NCBI GenBank assembly: GCA_964016885.1
Contig: OZ024759.1
Span: 9,006,331-9,070,330 of the forward strand
Length of the DNA: 64,000 nt
From: Eledone cirrhosa
Taxonomy: Eukaryota; Mollusca; Cephalopoda; Octopoda; Eledonidae
Reading direction: 5' to 3'
Under the pieces are notes generated by a model, which was given only the letters and a program-made list of their open reading frames with translations, was not told where the DNA came from and ran no database searches. Of this stretch, positions 1 to 63,689 are shown piece after piece. A program made the position numbers and the translations under genes. How positions within the stretch are numbered: the stretch's first letter is position 1; every line of letters begins with the position of its first letter.

Positions 1-330
1 AGCTACATCTACAATCAGGCACAATCTTTTTACCTCATCAAAAACCACCAGGTCAGGCCTATTGTGTTCTAATTTCTTGTCTGTCTGTATCCTTCCTACA
101 GCACTTCCACTTGATTGTTTTCTATCACCAACTCTGGTTTATGCTCATACCACTTCTCAGAATGTGGTAAGTTGTTTAGGTTGCATAACTGCCAGTGGAT
201 TACCTTTCCTATTATATTGTGTCTCCAGCCTTTGTAGTGAGTCTGGGCTAGGTGTTTACACTCGGATATGACGTCAGCCACAGTGTCACCCCCCCCCCCC
301 CCCCCTCTCTCCACAGATCCTACACAGTGA
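1..330 (-). mobile_element. R2-like LINE, 3' coding fragment (REL endonuclease region)
   Basis: The minus strand encodes ISECKHLAQTHYKGWR, SEKWYEHKPE and, after a frameshift, HNRPDLVVFDEVKRLCLIVD. This matches the zinc-knuckle tail and PD-(D/E)xK restriction-like endonuclease of the better copy at 35220-37050. It runs off the window start and is broken by a C-run near 290-305. Confidence 0.8.
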
Positions 331-344
331 GCTAGCCTCTCAGT

Positions 345-2755
345 GTACCTGTTGTGATTGCTACAGTATACCTGTTGTGATTGCTGCAGTATATCTGTTG
401 TGATTGCTACAGTAAACCTGTTGTGATTGCTACAGTATACCTGTTGTGATTGCTGCAGTATATCTGTTGTGATTGCTACAGTATACCTGTTGTGATTGCT
501 ACAGTATATCTGTTGTGATTGCTACAGTATATCTGATGTGATTGCTACAGTATACCTGTTGTGATTGCTGCAGTATATCTGTTGTGATTGCTACAGTATA
601 CCTGTTGTGATTGCTGCAGTATATCTGTTGTGATTGCTACAGTAAACCTGTTGTGATTGCTACAGTATACCTGTTGTGATTGCTGCAGTATATCTGTTGT
701 GATTGCTACAGTATATCTGTTGTGATTGCTGCAGTATATCTGTTGTGATTGCTACAGTATATCTGTTGTGATTGCTACAGTATATCTGCTGTGATTGCTA
801 CAGTATACCTGTTGTGATTGATGCAGTATATCTGTTGTGATTGCTACAGTATATCTGTTGTGATTGCTACAGTATATCTGTTGTGATTGCTACAGTATAC
901 CTGTTGTGATTGCTACAGTATATCTGTTGTGATTGCTACAGTATACCTGTTGCGATTGTTACAGTATATCTGATGTGAAGGCTACAATATATCTGTTGTG
1001 ATTGCTACAGTAAATTTGATCTGATTGCTACAGTATATCTGTTGTGATTGCTACAGTATATCTGATGTGATTGCTACAGTATATCTGTTGTGATTGCTAC
1101 AGTATATCTGATGTGATTGCTACAGTATATCTGTTGTGATTGCTACAGTATATCTGCTGTGATTGCTACAATATATCTGTTGTGATTGCTACAGTAAATT
1201 TTATCTGATTGCTACAGTATATCTGCTGTGATTGCTACAGTATATCTGCTGTGATTGCTACAGTAAATCTGATGTGAAGGCTACAGTATATCTGCTGTGA
1301 TTGCTACAGTATACCTGTTGTGATTGCTACAGTAAATCTGATGTGAAGGCTACAGTATATCTGCTGTGATTGCTACAGTATACCTGTTGTGATTGCTACA
1401 GTATATCTGCTGTGATTGCTACAGTATGTCTGTTGTGATTGCTACAGTATATCTGTTGTGATTGCTACAGTATATCTGTTGTGATTGCTACAGTATATCT
1501 GTTGTGATTGCTACAGTATATCTGCTGTGATTGCTACATTAAATCTGTTGTGATTGCTACAGTAAATTTGATCTGATTGCTACAGCATATCTGCTGTGAT
1601 TGCTACAGTATATCTGCTCTGATTGCTACAGTATATCTGCTGTGATTGCTACAGTAAATCTGTTGTGATTGCTACAGTAAATCTGATCTGATTGCTACAG
1701 TATATCTGTTGTGATTGCTACAGTATATCTGCTGTGATTGCTACAGTATATCTGCTGTGATTGCTACAGTATGTCTGTTGTGATTGCTACAGTATATCTG
1801 TTGTGATTGCTACAGTATATCTGTTGTGATTGCTACAGTATATCTGTTGTGATTGCTACAGTATATCTGCTGTGATTGCTACATTAAATCTGTTGTGATT
1901 GCTACAGTAAATTTGATCTGATTGCTACAGCATATCTGCTCTGATTGCTACAGTATATCTGCTGTGATTGCTACAGTATATCTGCTGTGTTTGCTACAGT
2001 ATACCTGTTGTGATTGCTACAGTATATCTGTTGTGATTGCTACAGTATATCTGCTGTGATTGCTACAGTATATCTGCTGTGATTGCTACAGTATATCTGC
2101 TGTGATTGCTACAGTATATCTGCTGTGATTGCTACAGTATATCTGCTGTGATTGCTACAGTATATCTGCTGTGTTTGCTACAGTATATCTGCTGTGATTG
2201 CTACAGTATATCTGCTGTGATTGCTACAGTATATCTGTTGTGATTGCTACAGTATATCTGCTGTGTTTGCTACAGTATATCTGCTGTGTTTGCTACAGTA
2301 TATCTGCTGTGTTTGCTACAGTATATCTGTTGTGTTTGCTACAGTATATCTGCTGTGATTGCTACAGTATATCTGCTGTGATTGCTACAGTATATCTGCT
2401 GTGTTTGCTACAGTATATCTGCTGTGATTGCTACAGTATATCTGCTGTGATTGCTACAGTATATCTGTTGTGATTGCTACAGTATATCTGCTGTGTTTGC
2501 TACAGTATATCTGCTGTGTTTGCTACAGTATATCTGTTGTGTTTGCTACAGTATATCTGTTGTGATTGCTACAGTATATCTGCTGTGATTGCGACAGTAT
2601 ATCTGCTGTGATTGCTACAGTATATCTGCTGTGATTGCTACAGTATATCTGCTGTGATTGCTACAGTATATCTGTTGTGATTGCTACAGTAAATTTGATC
2701 TGATTGCTACAGTATATCTGCTGTGATTGCTACAGTATATCTGCTGTGATTGCTA
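345..2755. repeat. 23-bp minisatellite (about 105 copies)
   Basis: The unit is CTGTTGTGATTGCTACAGTATAT with C/T, A/T and G/T variants; CTGCTGTG variants dominate the right half. The only open frame (2198-2473) is a product of this periodicity and is not a gene. Confidence 0.97.
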
Positions 2756-3240
2756 TTAAACAACATCACATATGAAAAGTTGACGGGAGGAAAATTAAAC
2801 CTGGAAAAGTCAGTGATTTGCAGCTCAGCACGTGGTGAGGCAAATCCATGCCATCCAATAGTATTGTTGGACACAGGATGGAGGGACAGGTGAAGTTGCT
2901 CAGGGTTTGGTTCGGACCCAACCTCCAGGTGAACTGGGATGAAGCAGGGCTGCCACTCTCACTTAGAAATGGGCCAAGAGGAAGTTATCCCTGAAAGGTC
3001 TGGCAGACTTTCGGCCGGTTTTCAGAGATGGATTGTTGCTATGCACAGTGAAATCTGTTCTGTTGTAACAGTGAACGTTCACCTCTCGGAACTGTTCAGT
3101 GTCATGCGCTCAGTTCACCAAAGCTGTTCCCTTTCATTCCTCTTGTATGTATTGATTCTCGAGCCCCTGCTACACAAATTAGAGACATTGATAGGCAGCC
3201 TGTCTGAACTAGGACATCCAACGATGTCACAGTTGTAGTG
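2756..3240 (+). mobile_element. Degenerate LINE reverse-transcriptase fragment (L1/Tx1-like)
   Basis: The plus strand reads ITYEKLTGGKLNLEKS and LLRVWFGPNLQVNWD, typical of late RT and thumb segments of Tx1/L1-type elements, then VHQSCSLSFLLYVLILEPLL near 3115-3170, the RT segment that normally comes earlier. Stops and frameshifts are present. The clade call rests on phrase similarity only. Confidence 0.6.
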
Positions 3241-3302
3241 TCGAACACCAAACACATTGAGGTGATCGGCACTCTCGTGTAAATAATTGTTTCTATTTTA
3301 GG

Positions 3303-3475
3303 CACAATGGCCAGCAATTTCCATCAGTACATCACTGGTACTTTATTTTATCGACCCCGTAAGGATGAAAGGCAAAGTTAACCTCAGCGGGATTTGAACT
3401 CAGATCATAAAGGGACGTAACTCTGTGCTTCAAAGCATGGTGTCCGACTCTCTACCGATACTGCCAACCCACCGT
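3303..3475 (-). mobile_element. tRNA-derived SINE (family 1), decayed
   Basis: The reverse complement shows the family 1 landmarks: a head with GGCAGTATCGGTAGAG, the B-box-like GAGTTCAAATCCCGC and the GATAAAATAAAGTACCAG body. Confidence 0.8.
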
Positions 3476-3479
3476 AAAT

Positions 3480-3845
3480 AATGAACAGGAGAGGTGACAG
3501 TATGCACCATTGTCAGAGTCCGACTTCCACATTGAATGGTTTCAATTTAGCACTATTTATCCGAACACAAATACTTGGGCATTTGTATAAAGACATCAGG
3601 GCAGCAAGAAACTGTCCATCGATCCCATATGCCTGCACAGCCTTCCGCAGCAGGTCTTGAGGAATGCGGTCATATGCCTTTTAAAGGTCGACAAAACAAG
3701 ATACTCCCACAATTTCTTGTAAACCTGCTGCAGTGTGAATATTTGGTCGGCTGTGCTGTATCTGGTGTGAAAACCACACTGCTCGTCAGCTAGCTTGGAC
3801 TCAACAATCTCCCTGCATCTCTTTGCCAGACACTTATAGACACCA
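3480..3845 (-). mobile_element. Non-LTR reverse-transcriptase fragment
   Basis: The minus strand encodes CREIVESKLADEQCGFHTR, STADQIFTLQQVY, YDRIPQDLLRKAVQAYGID and CILSPLLFI across frameshifts: RT blocks 2 to 4. It is a dead fragment. The clade is unresolved (RTE or jockey-like style). Confidence 0.75.
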
Positions 3846-3849
3846 TAGA

Positions 3850-4125
3850 CTTTACTGGGGAGGTTTCACTTGAGGAGGAAAATAAGGGTAGAGAGTGAAG
3901 TGTTGTCTTGAAAGCAATTTGTTGAAAGGTGGGTGGGAGAGGTGAGCATGGCCTGAGTGAATGGGCCCACTCTGAGTGTGAGCATATAGATTGGAGGAGT
4001 ACAACTGGGACAGGGCACTTACCCTAAAGATCAGGGCATCCATGGTTTTATGGGGTTTTTTCCATGAATGACCCTCAAACGTCTCCTCCCTATTGGGGAA
4101 CCTTCTTTGTTTTAGTTTTATTATC
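3850..4125 (+). mobile_element. 3' end of a LINE with the [10 protein letters not shown] tail
   Basis: It encodes a broken version of RKIRVE...FVERWV...VNGPTLS followed by a 3' UTR with CCTATTGGGGAA. The same C-terminus and UTR recur at 16825-17190 and 37090-37450, and the UTR alone at 5150-5305. Confidence 0.65.
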
Positions 4126-4149
4126 TTCTATTTTTAACATGGTTACACA

Positions 4150-4300
4150 CAAAACCCACACATGAACACACACACACATACACAGACACACACACACATG
4201 AACACACATACACACACACACATACACACACACATGAACACACATACACACACACACATACACACACACATGAACACACATACACAGGCACATACTATGT
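4150..4300. repeat. CA-rich microsatellite
   Basis: CACACA runs are punctuated by CATGAACACACATA blocks, giving a higher-order repeat of about 28 bp. Confidence 0.9.
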
Positions 4301-4545
4301 TTTCATCCTGTACTGTTATTCTTGAAACACTTTGTGGGTAATTATTATTTTTATTGCACATCATTACTGCTTTACCGAGCACAGCTCTGTGGGCCTTGGG
4401 TATGTGCAGTGTAGTTTTTACTGGTGCTGTTTCTATTGTATTGATAGTACTTTTCATAATATGTGTGCAGTGCCTAGTAGTGCTATCTTTTGTATGGTGA
4501 GTGGGGCTACTCTGATAATGAACCTGTAGGCTGGTGATTTTGAGG
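4300..4545. other. Unassigned intergenic stretch
   Basis: No exon-like frame, known repeat landmark or palindrome was recognised here. Confidence 0.4.
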
Positions 4546-4549
4546 AGGA

Positions 4550-5158
4550 GAGGGGTGCCCGCGAAGCGTCGGGTGGTGCAGGATTGGTTGGGTACCTGGA
4601 TCAACCCTGGGTGGTTATCAAGGAGCGGGTTACCCTTCTTGGGTGCCCCCAAATATCGGGTGGTGCAGGATTGGTGGGGTACCTGGATCAACCCTGGGTG
4701 GTTATCAAGGAGCGGGTTACCCTTCTGGGTGCCCTCGAAGCGTTGGGTGGTTTAGGATTGGTTGGGTACCTAGATCAACCCTGGGTGGTTATCAAGGAGC
4801 GGGTTACCCTTCCTGGGTGCCCTCGAATATCGGGTGGTGCAGGATTGGTGGGGTGCCTGGATCAACCCTGGGTGGTTATCAAGGAGCGGGTTACCCTTCC
4901 TGGGTGCCCTCGAAGCGTCGGGTGGTTCAGGATTGGTTGGGTACCTGGATCAACCCTGGGTGGTTATCAAGGAGAGGGTTACCCTTCCCGGGTGCCCCCG
5001 AATATCGGGTGGTTCAGGATTGGTTGGGTACCTGGATCAACCCTGGGTGGTTATCAAGGAGAGGGTTACCCTTCCCGGGTGCCCTCGAAGCGTCGGGTGG
5101 TTTAGGATTGGTTGGGTACCTGGATCAACCCTGGGTGGTTATCAAGGAGAGGGTCCCC
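4550..5158. repeat. 87-bp tandem repeat (about 7 copies)
   Basis: The unit begins GGGTGGTGCAGGATTGG and contains ACCTGGATCAACCC and GGGTTACCCTTC. Since 87 is 29 codons, three plus-strand frames stay open and give false ORFs of 173-216 codons. The array runs straight into the LINE 3' UTR. Confidence 0.95.
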
Positions 5159-5321
5159 CCCCTATTGGGGAATTGTCATTGTTGTATTTTTCTTGTTTAT
5201 TGTTTTCCTATTTTTTACTCAATTTTTGTGCGAAACCCCCACTGTCCCCTTCTATTGTATTGTCCCCTATATGTCGGCCCTTGTGGCCAATAAATGAAGC
5301 CATTATTATTATTATTATTGA

Positions 5322-5340
<19 letters not shown>
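5150..5340 (+). mobile_element. LINE 3' UTR with (ATT)n tail
   Basis: CCCCCTATTGGGGAATTG, then the terminal TTGTGGCCAATAAATGAAG and an (ATT)n tail. The same 3' terminus is at 17160-17190 (GTGGCTAATAAAGAAA) and 37425-37450. Confidence 0.7.
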
Positions 5341-5344
<4 letters not shown>

Positions 5345-5354
<10 letters not shown>

Positions 5355-5550
5355 GGGCGGTGGATTGGCAGTATCGGTAGAGGGACTGACGCCATGCTTT
5401 GCAGCAAAGAGTTACGACCCTTTATGGTCTGAGTTCAAATCCCGCCGAGGTTAACTTTGCCTTTCATCCTTACGGGGTCGATAAAATATAGTACCAGTAA
5501 TGTACTGGGATAATTGTTGGCCTTGTGCCAAACGTAGAAACAATTATTAT
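5345..5550 (+). mobile_element. tRNA-derived SINE (family 1), near full length
   Basis: Head GGTGGATTGGCAGTATCGGT, B-box-like GAGTTCAAATCCCGCCGAGG, body with TTTCATCCTTACGGGGTCGA and TGGCCTTGTGCC, tail GTAGAAACAATTATT. It resembles the octopus tRNA-derived SINEs described in the literature; the subfamily cannot be named without alignment. Confidence 0.88.
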
Positions 5551-5559
5551 TATTATTGT

Positions 5560-5880
5560 TCTTTGAGTCTCAGTCATTGATGTTATTTAACTGGAAACTC
5601 TGTTGAAATGAATATCAAGCCACTACCTGCAGCCTCAGATATTCAGGACGTATCGGAGGGTTCTTGCTGTTCCCAGCAAGCATGCCTTTTGAAGTGTTCC
5701 AAAAAGCGGGGCTGGACTAATCTTCTTTAACCATACTTGGAAACTCCTTGAGATAGTACCTAGTGTCCCTATGACAATCGGGACAACCTTGATTTCATGG
5801 CAGTTCCAAATCCTTTTTACCTCCCACTTTAAGTCCTGGTATCGGTTCATTTTCTCCCTCTCCTTTTCTTGCACTATTAT
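5560..5880 (-). mobile_element. R2-like LINE 3' end
   Basis: The minus strand encodes KWEVKRIWNCHEIKVVPIV and PAPLFGTLQKACLLGTAR, the C-terminus of the R2-like element, and ends in an (AAT)n tail. The 5' truncation point abuts the (ATT)n next to cadherin exon 1. Confidence 0.82.
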
Positions 5881-5907
5881 TATTATTATTATTATTATTA
5901 TTTGCAG

Positions 5908-59984
<54,077 letters not shown>

Positions 59985-60051
59985 GTAAGTTGTTTGTTAT
60001 CTAGGGTATATGGCTTATTACTAGTTTTCAATGAGTGTATCTTCATTTTTT

Positions 60052-60390
60052 TTTCTTCATCATTTTACGTCCGCTTTTCCCTGCTTGCAAGGGTGGGACG
60101 GGAACTGATTCTGGCTTGATTTCTACAGTTGGATGCCCTTCCTAACACCAACCTCATTTACAGTGAGTGCTGGGTGCTTTTTTGCCGTGGCACCTCCACG
60201 ACCACTTTGCAGTGGAATGATAGGGACCCCAGTCCCTATCATCTCATTTCTACAGCTGAGTAAACTGGAGCAATGTGAAATAAAGTGTCTTGCTCAAGGA
60301 AACAACACATCACCCGGCCTGAGAATTGAACTCACCACCTTTCGATTGCAAGCCCAATGCTCTAACCACTAAACCATGTGCCTCCAGATA
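60052..60390 (-). mobile_element. SINE family 2, full length
   Basis: Minus strand: tRNA head GGCACATGGTTTAGTGGTTA, GTGAGTTCAATTCTCAGGCC, AAGACACTTTATTTCACATT, ATAGGGACTGGGGTCCCTAT (an inverted motif), CACTGCAAAGTGGTCGTGGA, the shared LINE body and CTTGCAAGCAGGGAAAAGCG before ACGTAAAATGATG. Confidence 0.9.
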
Positions 60391-60399
60391 ATGAAGTAG

Positions 60400-60690
60400 C
60401 ATTACCTAGTTTAGGGTTTCTAAATGTGTGAAGATGCGTGTTATACCTCGTCTTAAAGCTATTTGAGGTGGAACCAATATAAGTTTTAGAAAGTTCATGT
60501 GTGGTGACAGTACAGGAATAAATAATATCTTTAATTTGGCAATTTATTCTCAGGGGGCAAATTTTATTTGGTCTACAGTTACAGTTGGTCTGGTTATTAG
60601 TATATTGGTCTTGAGAGTATGTGAGTGTATAATTATTACAGTTAGTAATGTGAGTGTTGAGATTATGGTAATTATTATTATTACTAGTAC
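60400..60690 (-). mobile_element. Penelope-like element: GIY-YIG endonuclease fragment
   Basis: The minus strand reads CNCRPNKICPLRINCQIKD then IIYSCTVTTHELSKTYIGST and FKTRYNTHLHTF. This is the cysteine-bearing approach and the IY...YIG block of the GIY-YIG endonuclease found at the C-terminus of Penelope-like element proteins. No RT part was seen; a SINE lies on each side. Dead fragment. Confidence 0.72.
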
Positions 60691-60691
60691 T

Positions 60692-60895
60692 TTAGGGCAG
60701 TGGATTGGCAATATCAGTAGAGGGTCGGACGCCATGCTTTGACGCATAGAGTTACGGCCCTTACCATTCTGAGTTCAAATCCCGCCGAGGTTAACTTTGC
60801 CTTTCATCCTTACGGGGGTCGATAAAATAAAGTACCAGTAATACACTGGGTAATTGCTGGCCTTGTGCCAAAAAAGTAGAAACAATTATTATTAT
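60692..60895 (+). mobile_element. SINE family 1
   Basis: GGATTGGCAATATCAGTAGA, GAGTTCAAATCCCGCCGAGG, ACGGGGGTCGATAAAATAAA and GTAGAAACAATTATT. A TTATTATTA run flanks it. Confidence 0.9.
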
Positions 60896-60974
60896 TATTA
60901 TTACGGTCACCTAGCAACTGATTGCTTGAGAAACCTTACAAAACGGGGAAGAAATTATTATTATTATTATTATT

Positions 60975-61330
60975 ATTGTTCTTTGAGTCTCAGTCATGGA
61001 TGTTATTTAACTGGAAAGTTTGTTGAAATGAATATCAAGCTGCTACCTGCAGCCTCAGATATTCAGGACATATCGGAGGGTTCTTGCTGTTCCCAGCAAG
61101 CATGCCTTTTGAAGTGTTTCAAAAAGCGGGGCGGGGTCAATTTTCTTTAACCATCCTTGGAAACTCCTTGAGATAGTCCCTAGTGTTCCTATGACAATCG
61201 GGATCACTTTGACCTCATGGCAGTTCCAAATCCTTTTTACCTCCCACTTTAAGTCCTGGTATCAGTTAATTTTCTCCCTCTCCTTCTCTTGCACTCTCGT
61301 ATCGAATGGGCAGGCTACATCCACAATTAT
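60975..61330 (-). mobile_element. R2-like LINE 3' end
   Basis: Minus strand: VDVACPFDTRVQEKEREKIN, IVIGTLGT-type words and PAPLFETLQKACLLGTAR, 3' UTR and (AAT)n tail. Nearly the same truncation and end as 5560-5880. Confidence 0.85.
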
Positions 61331-61354
61331 TATTATTATTATTATTATTATTAT

Positions 61355-61548
61355 TGCGGTGGAGTGGCAGTATTGGTAGAGGGTCGGACGCCAGGCTTTG
61401 ACGCATAGAGTTACGGCCCTTGCCATTCTGAGTTCAAATGCCACCGAGGTTAACTTTGCCTGTCATCCTTACGGGGTCGATAAAATAAAGTACCAGTAAT
61501 ACACTGGGTAATTGCTGGCCTTCTGCCAAAAGAAGAAACAATTATATA
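61355..61548 (+). mobile_element. SINE family 1
   Basis: GGTGGAGTGGCAGTATTGGT, GAGTTCAAATGCCACCGAGG, body, AAGAAGAAACAATTATATA. Confidence 0.9.
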
Positions 61549-61689
61549 TATATATATATATATATAGTACCAGTAATACACTGGGTAATTGCTGGCCTTG
61601 TGCCAAAAGAAGAAACAATTATATATATATATATATAAAGTACCAGTAATACACTGGGTAATTGCTGGCCTTCTGCCAAAAGAAGAAAC

Positions 61690-61726
<37 letters not shown>

Positions 61727-61795
61727 ACCAGTAATACACTGGGTATTTGCTGGCCTTGTGCCAAAAGTAGAAACAATTATTATTACTACTACTAT
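61545..61795 (+). repeat. Tandem SINE family 1 tails separated by TA runs
   Basis: Three further copies of GTACCAGTAATACACTGGGT ... AAACAATTAT start at about 61567, 61639 and 61724, each preceded by (TA)n. Confidence 0.93.
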
Positions 61796-61799
61796 TATT

Positions 61800-62060
61800 A
61801 TTACTGTTTCTAACACTCTCATGTATTGAGTTATTATGATGGGTATTTCTATGTTGAGAGTTATTAACTTTGTGTAATTGGAAATATTTATTAATCTTCC
61901 TCTTGTTACTGCTAGCTATGTGGTTCGCAATGTGGTAGAGTACTATCTTTTCCCTGTAATATGATTTTGTTTTTCTTGCTCTTCAATATAATGTCACTGA
62001 CACTATTAATTATAATGTATCTTAATGAATGTTCTAAAGACTAGGAATGTAATTACTTGT
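61800..62060. other. Unassigned, possibly Penelope-like or foldback DNA
   Basis: AT-rich DNA with no clear frame; position between a GIY-YIG remnant and a hammerhead suggests element DNA. Confidence 0.35.
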
Positions 62061-62066
62061 TTTAAC

Positions 62067-62129
62067 ATTGTATAAGTTCTGATGATTCCAGACATTTGTC
62101 TGGAAGAAACGATCGTCAGAAATTAAATG
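62067..62129 (+). ncRNA. Hammerhead ribozyme-like motif with GTC cleavage site
   Basis: Core CTGATGA 62079-62085; stem II TTCCAGAC/GTCTGGAA (62086-62105), eight perfect pairs with loop ATTT; GAAA 62106-62109; stem III ACG/CGT with loop AT; GTC with C62117 at the predicted cleavage site. Stem I has two pairs, an asymmetric internal loop (G against AAA), then AAT/TTA and further weak pairs. All core bases are intact. Confidence 0.7.
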
Positions 62130-62214
62130 CATTAAACAAAAATTTGATTGTTAATTTGATTCAATTAATTAGACGTGAAGCAAATTATTCTTTAAAATAT
62201 GTTACCAAACACTT

Positions 62215-62460
62215 ATTCACATCTTAATTTGATTTACAATTGTTTCATTCTCATCGGACTCATCACATTCATCTTTTCAAATGCACAAAATAATTCTAGA
62301 GATAGTTTTGTTTACATTTTATAGAACAAAAATTTCTCCAGAATTTTTTTGTACATTTGAAAAGATGAATGTGTTGAGGTAATTATTTATAAATTAATTG
62401 ACCCTGATGATTCCTATGAGGATGAAACAATTGTAAATCAAATTATGATGTGAATAAGTC
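62215..62460. repeat. Inverted pair of degenerate hammerhead-like motifs
   Basis: 62225-62270 (minus) reads GTGATGA, stem remnant, GAAACAATTGTAAATC; 62390-62440 (plus) reads CTGATGA, TCC/GGA stem II with a flanking T-T mismatch, GAAACAATTGTAAATC. Both share CATTTGAAAAGATGAATGTG (right) or its complement (left), so the whole is a foldback of about 240 bp. Confidence 0.6.
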
Positions 62461-62519
62461 TTTGGCAACATATTTTAATGAATATATATATACATATACA
62501 CATATACACACATATATAT

Positions 62520-62722
62520 ATAAAGTTATTCCGGGTTGAATCGGAGGTAGCCACAGTAAGTAAGGTACTCAATACATAGCAGAGTATAAAAGTTTTAATA
62601 TAGAAGAGCTTCTACAGGACTAGAAGTGTTTCATTCATAAGAAATCATCAGGAAGCGCTTCCTGATGATTTCTCACGAATGAAACAGTTCTAGTCCTGTA
62701 GAAGCTCTTCTATATTAAAATA
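62520..62722. repeat. Foldback element P, copy 2 (opposite orientation)
   Basis: Body with TTATTCCGGGTTGAATCGGA and CAGTAAGTAAGGTACTCAAT followed by an imperfect palindrome about 62598-62715, centred on GGAAGCGCTTCC. It carries a hammerhead on each strand. Confidence 0.88.
62652..62710 (+). ncRNA. Hammerhead ribozyme-like fold in element P
   Basis: Stem I: GAAGCGCTTC (62652-62661) with GAAGCTCTTC (62701-62710), nine of ten pairs. CTGATGA 62662-62668; stem II TTC/GAA with loop TCAC, flanked by a T-T mismatch next to the core; GAAA 62681-62684; stem III ACAG/CTGT with an 8-nt loop; cleavage predicted after A62700. Because stem I is itself palindromic, a second core on the minus strand (TCATCAG at 62645-62651, TTTC at 62629-62632) shares it. 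The T-T pair beside the core is the weak point. Confidence 0.62.
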
Positions 62723-62751
62723 TATATATTATATATATATATTCTAATTCT

Positions 62752-63000
62752 AAGGCGGGTAAAATTCCCGAGATCCATGGACGAGTTCTCTCCAGCGGTC
62801 TCTGTCCTTCATTATCGCTGCCATATCCTGCATCTCCAACAGACCAGTGTCTGTCCTTAGGGCATCAACATACGTTAACCTTGGTCTCCCTCTTCTAGTG
62901 TGTCCATGTAGGGGCTCCCAAAGGAGCACTGAGTGCAATGTCAACTCTGGATGTCGGTGAGCATGTCCAGCTAACCTCAGTCTCCTCTGGGTATGACATT
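62752..63000 (-). mobile_element. LINE 3' segment (FYPP family)
   Basis: Minus strand: MTLHSVLLWEPLHGHTRRGR, PRLTYVDALRTDTGLLEM, DRDRWRELVHGSREFYPP. Same 3' end as 20636 and 43055, with a TA-rich tail. Confidence 0.85.
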
Positions 63001-63590
63001 AAACTACATCCAGTGGCAAGGCTCCAGTTCGTGAGTTCAGGAGTTGTGGGGAATGTGGAGTTACCCCTTAGTTGTCATGACTCCCAGGTCTGCCCTGGCC
63101 CGGGGTGGTAGTACCTGTTAGGGCTCCATTTATGGGTTAAATAACTACCTTATTTGAGTGGTGCCGGTAAGGTATTGTCAGCCATTGAAAAGAAAAGAAA
63201 GATATATATATATATATATATATATATAGTTTAGGGATTGTAACATCAAGTTACTGTTGATTCACGAAAGTTAGGACTCGATGCGTAGTCTCCAGTTTGT
63301 ACTTTAGGTTAGTACTAAGCAGACTGTAATAAATATGGACGAGATGTCAAATTATTATGAAGTTTATTCAGGTGTGACATGTGTTTCACAATTGATTAGC
63401 TCAAGGTTCAATCTCTATCAATCAGGCCTGACTCTGGAATCAAAAGCTCATCAAACTTCTGTTTGCTTAATTAAGCAAAATTAGGCCTGATTGATAGAGA
63501 TCAAACTTTGAGCTGATCAATCGTAAACGAGCATCACACTTGAATAAACTCATCCATACTTATTATTACTATATATATATATATATATAG
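63000..63590. other. Unclassified repeat and inverted repeat
   Basis: 63000-63200 (CCAGTGGCAAGGCTCCAGTT, CCTGGCCCGGGGTGGTAGTA, ending AAAAGAAAAGAAAG then TA) looks like a retroelement 3' end with an A-rich tail, family unknown. About 63408-63520 is an inverted repeat with arms CTCTATCAATCAGGCCTGA / AGGCCTGATTGATAGAGA and an inner TTTGCTTAATTAAGCAAA palindrome. Confidence 0.6.
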
Positions 63591-63668
63591 GGTGGTGGAT
63601 TGGCAGTATCTGTAGAGCATCAGACAACATGCTTTGCGACATAGAGTTATGGCCCTTTACGTTCTGTA
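63588..63668 (+). mobile_element. SINE family 1 head fragment
   Basis: GGTGGTGGATTGGCAGTATC through GGCCCTTTACGTTCTG, cut at the point where the B box should follow; TA repeats then begin. Confidence 0.85.
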
Positions 63669-63689
63669 TATATATATATATATATATTC

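Noticed and set aside
2939..3238. 99-codon plus-strand frame as a cadherin exon
   Set aside because: It has no EC motifs and reads as RT debris; frame and splice sites do not fit exon 1.
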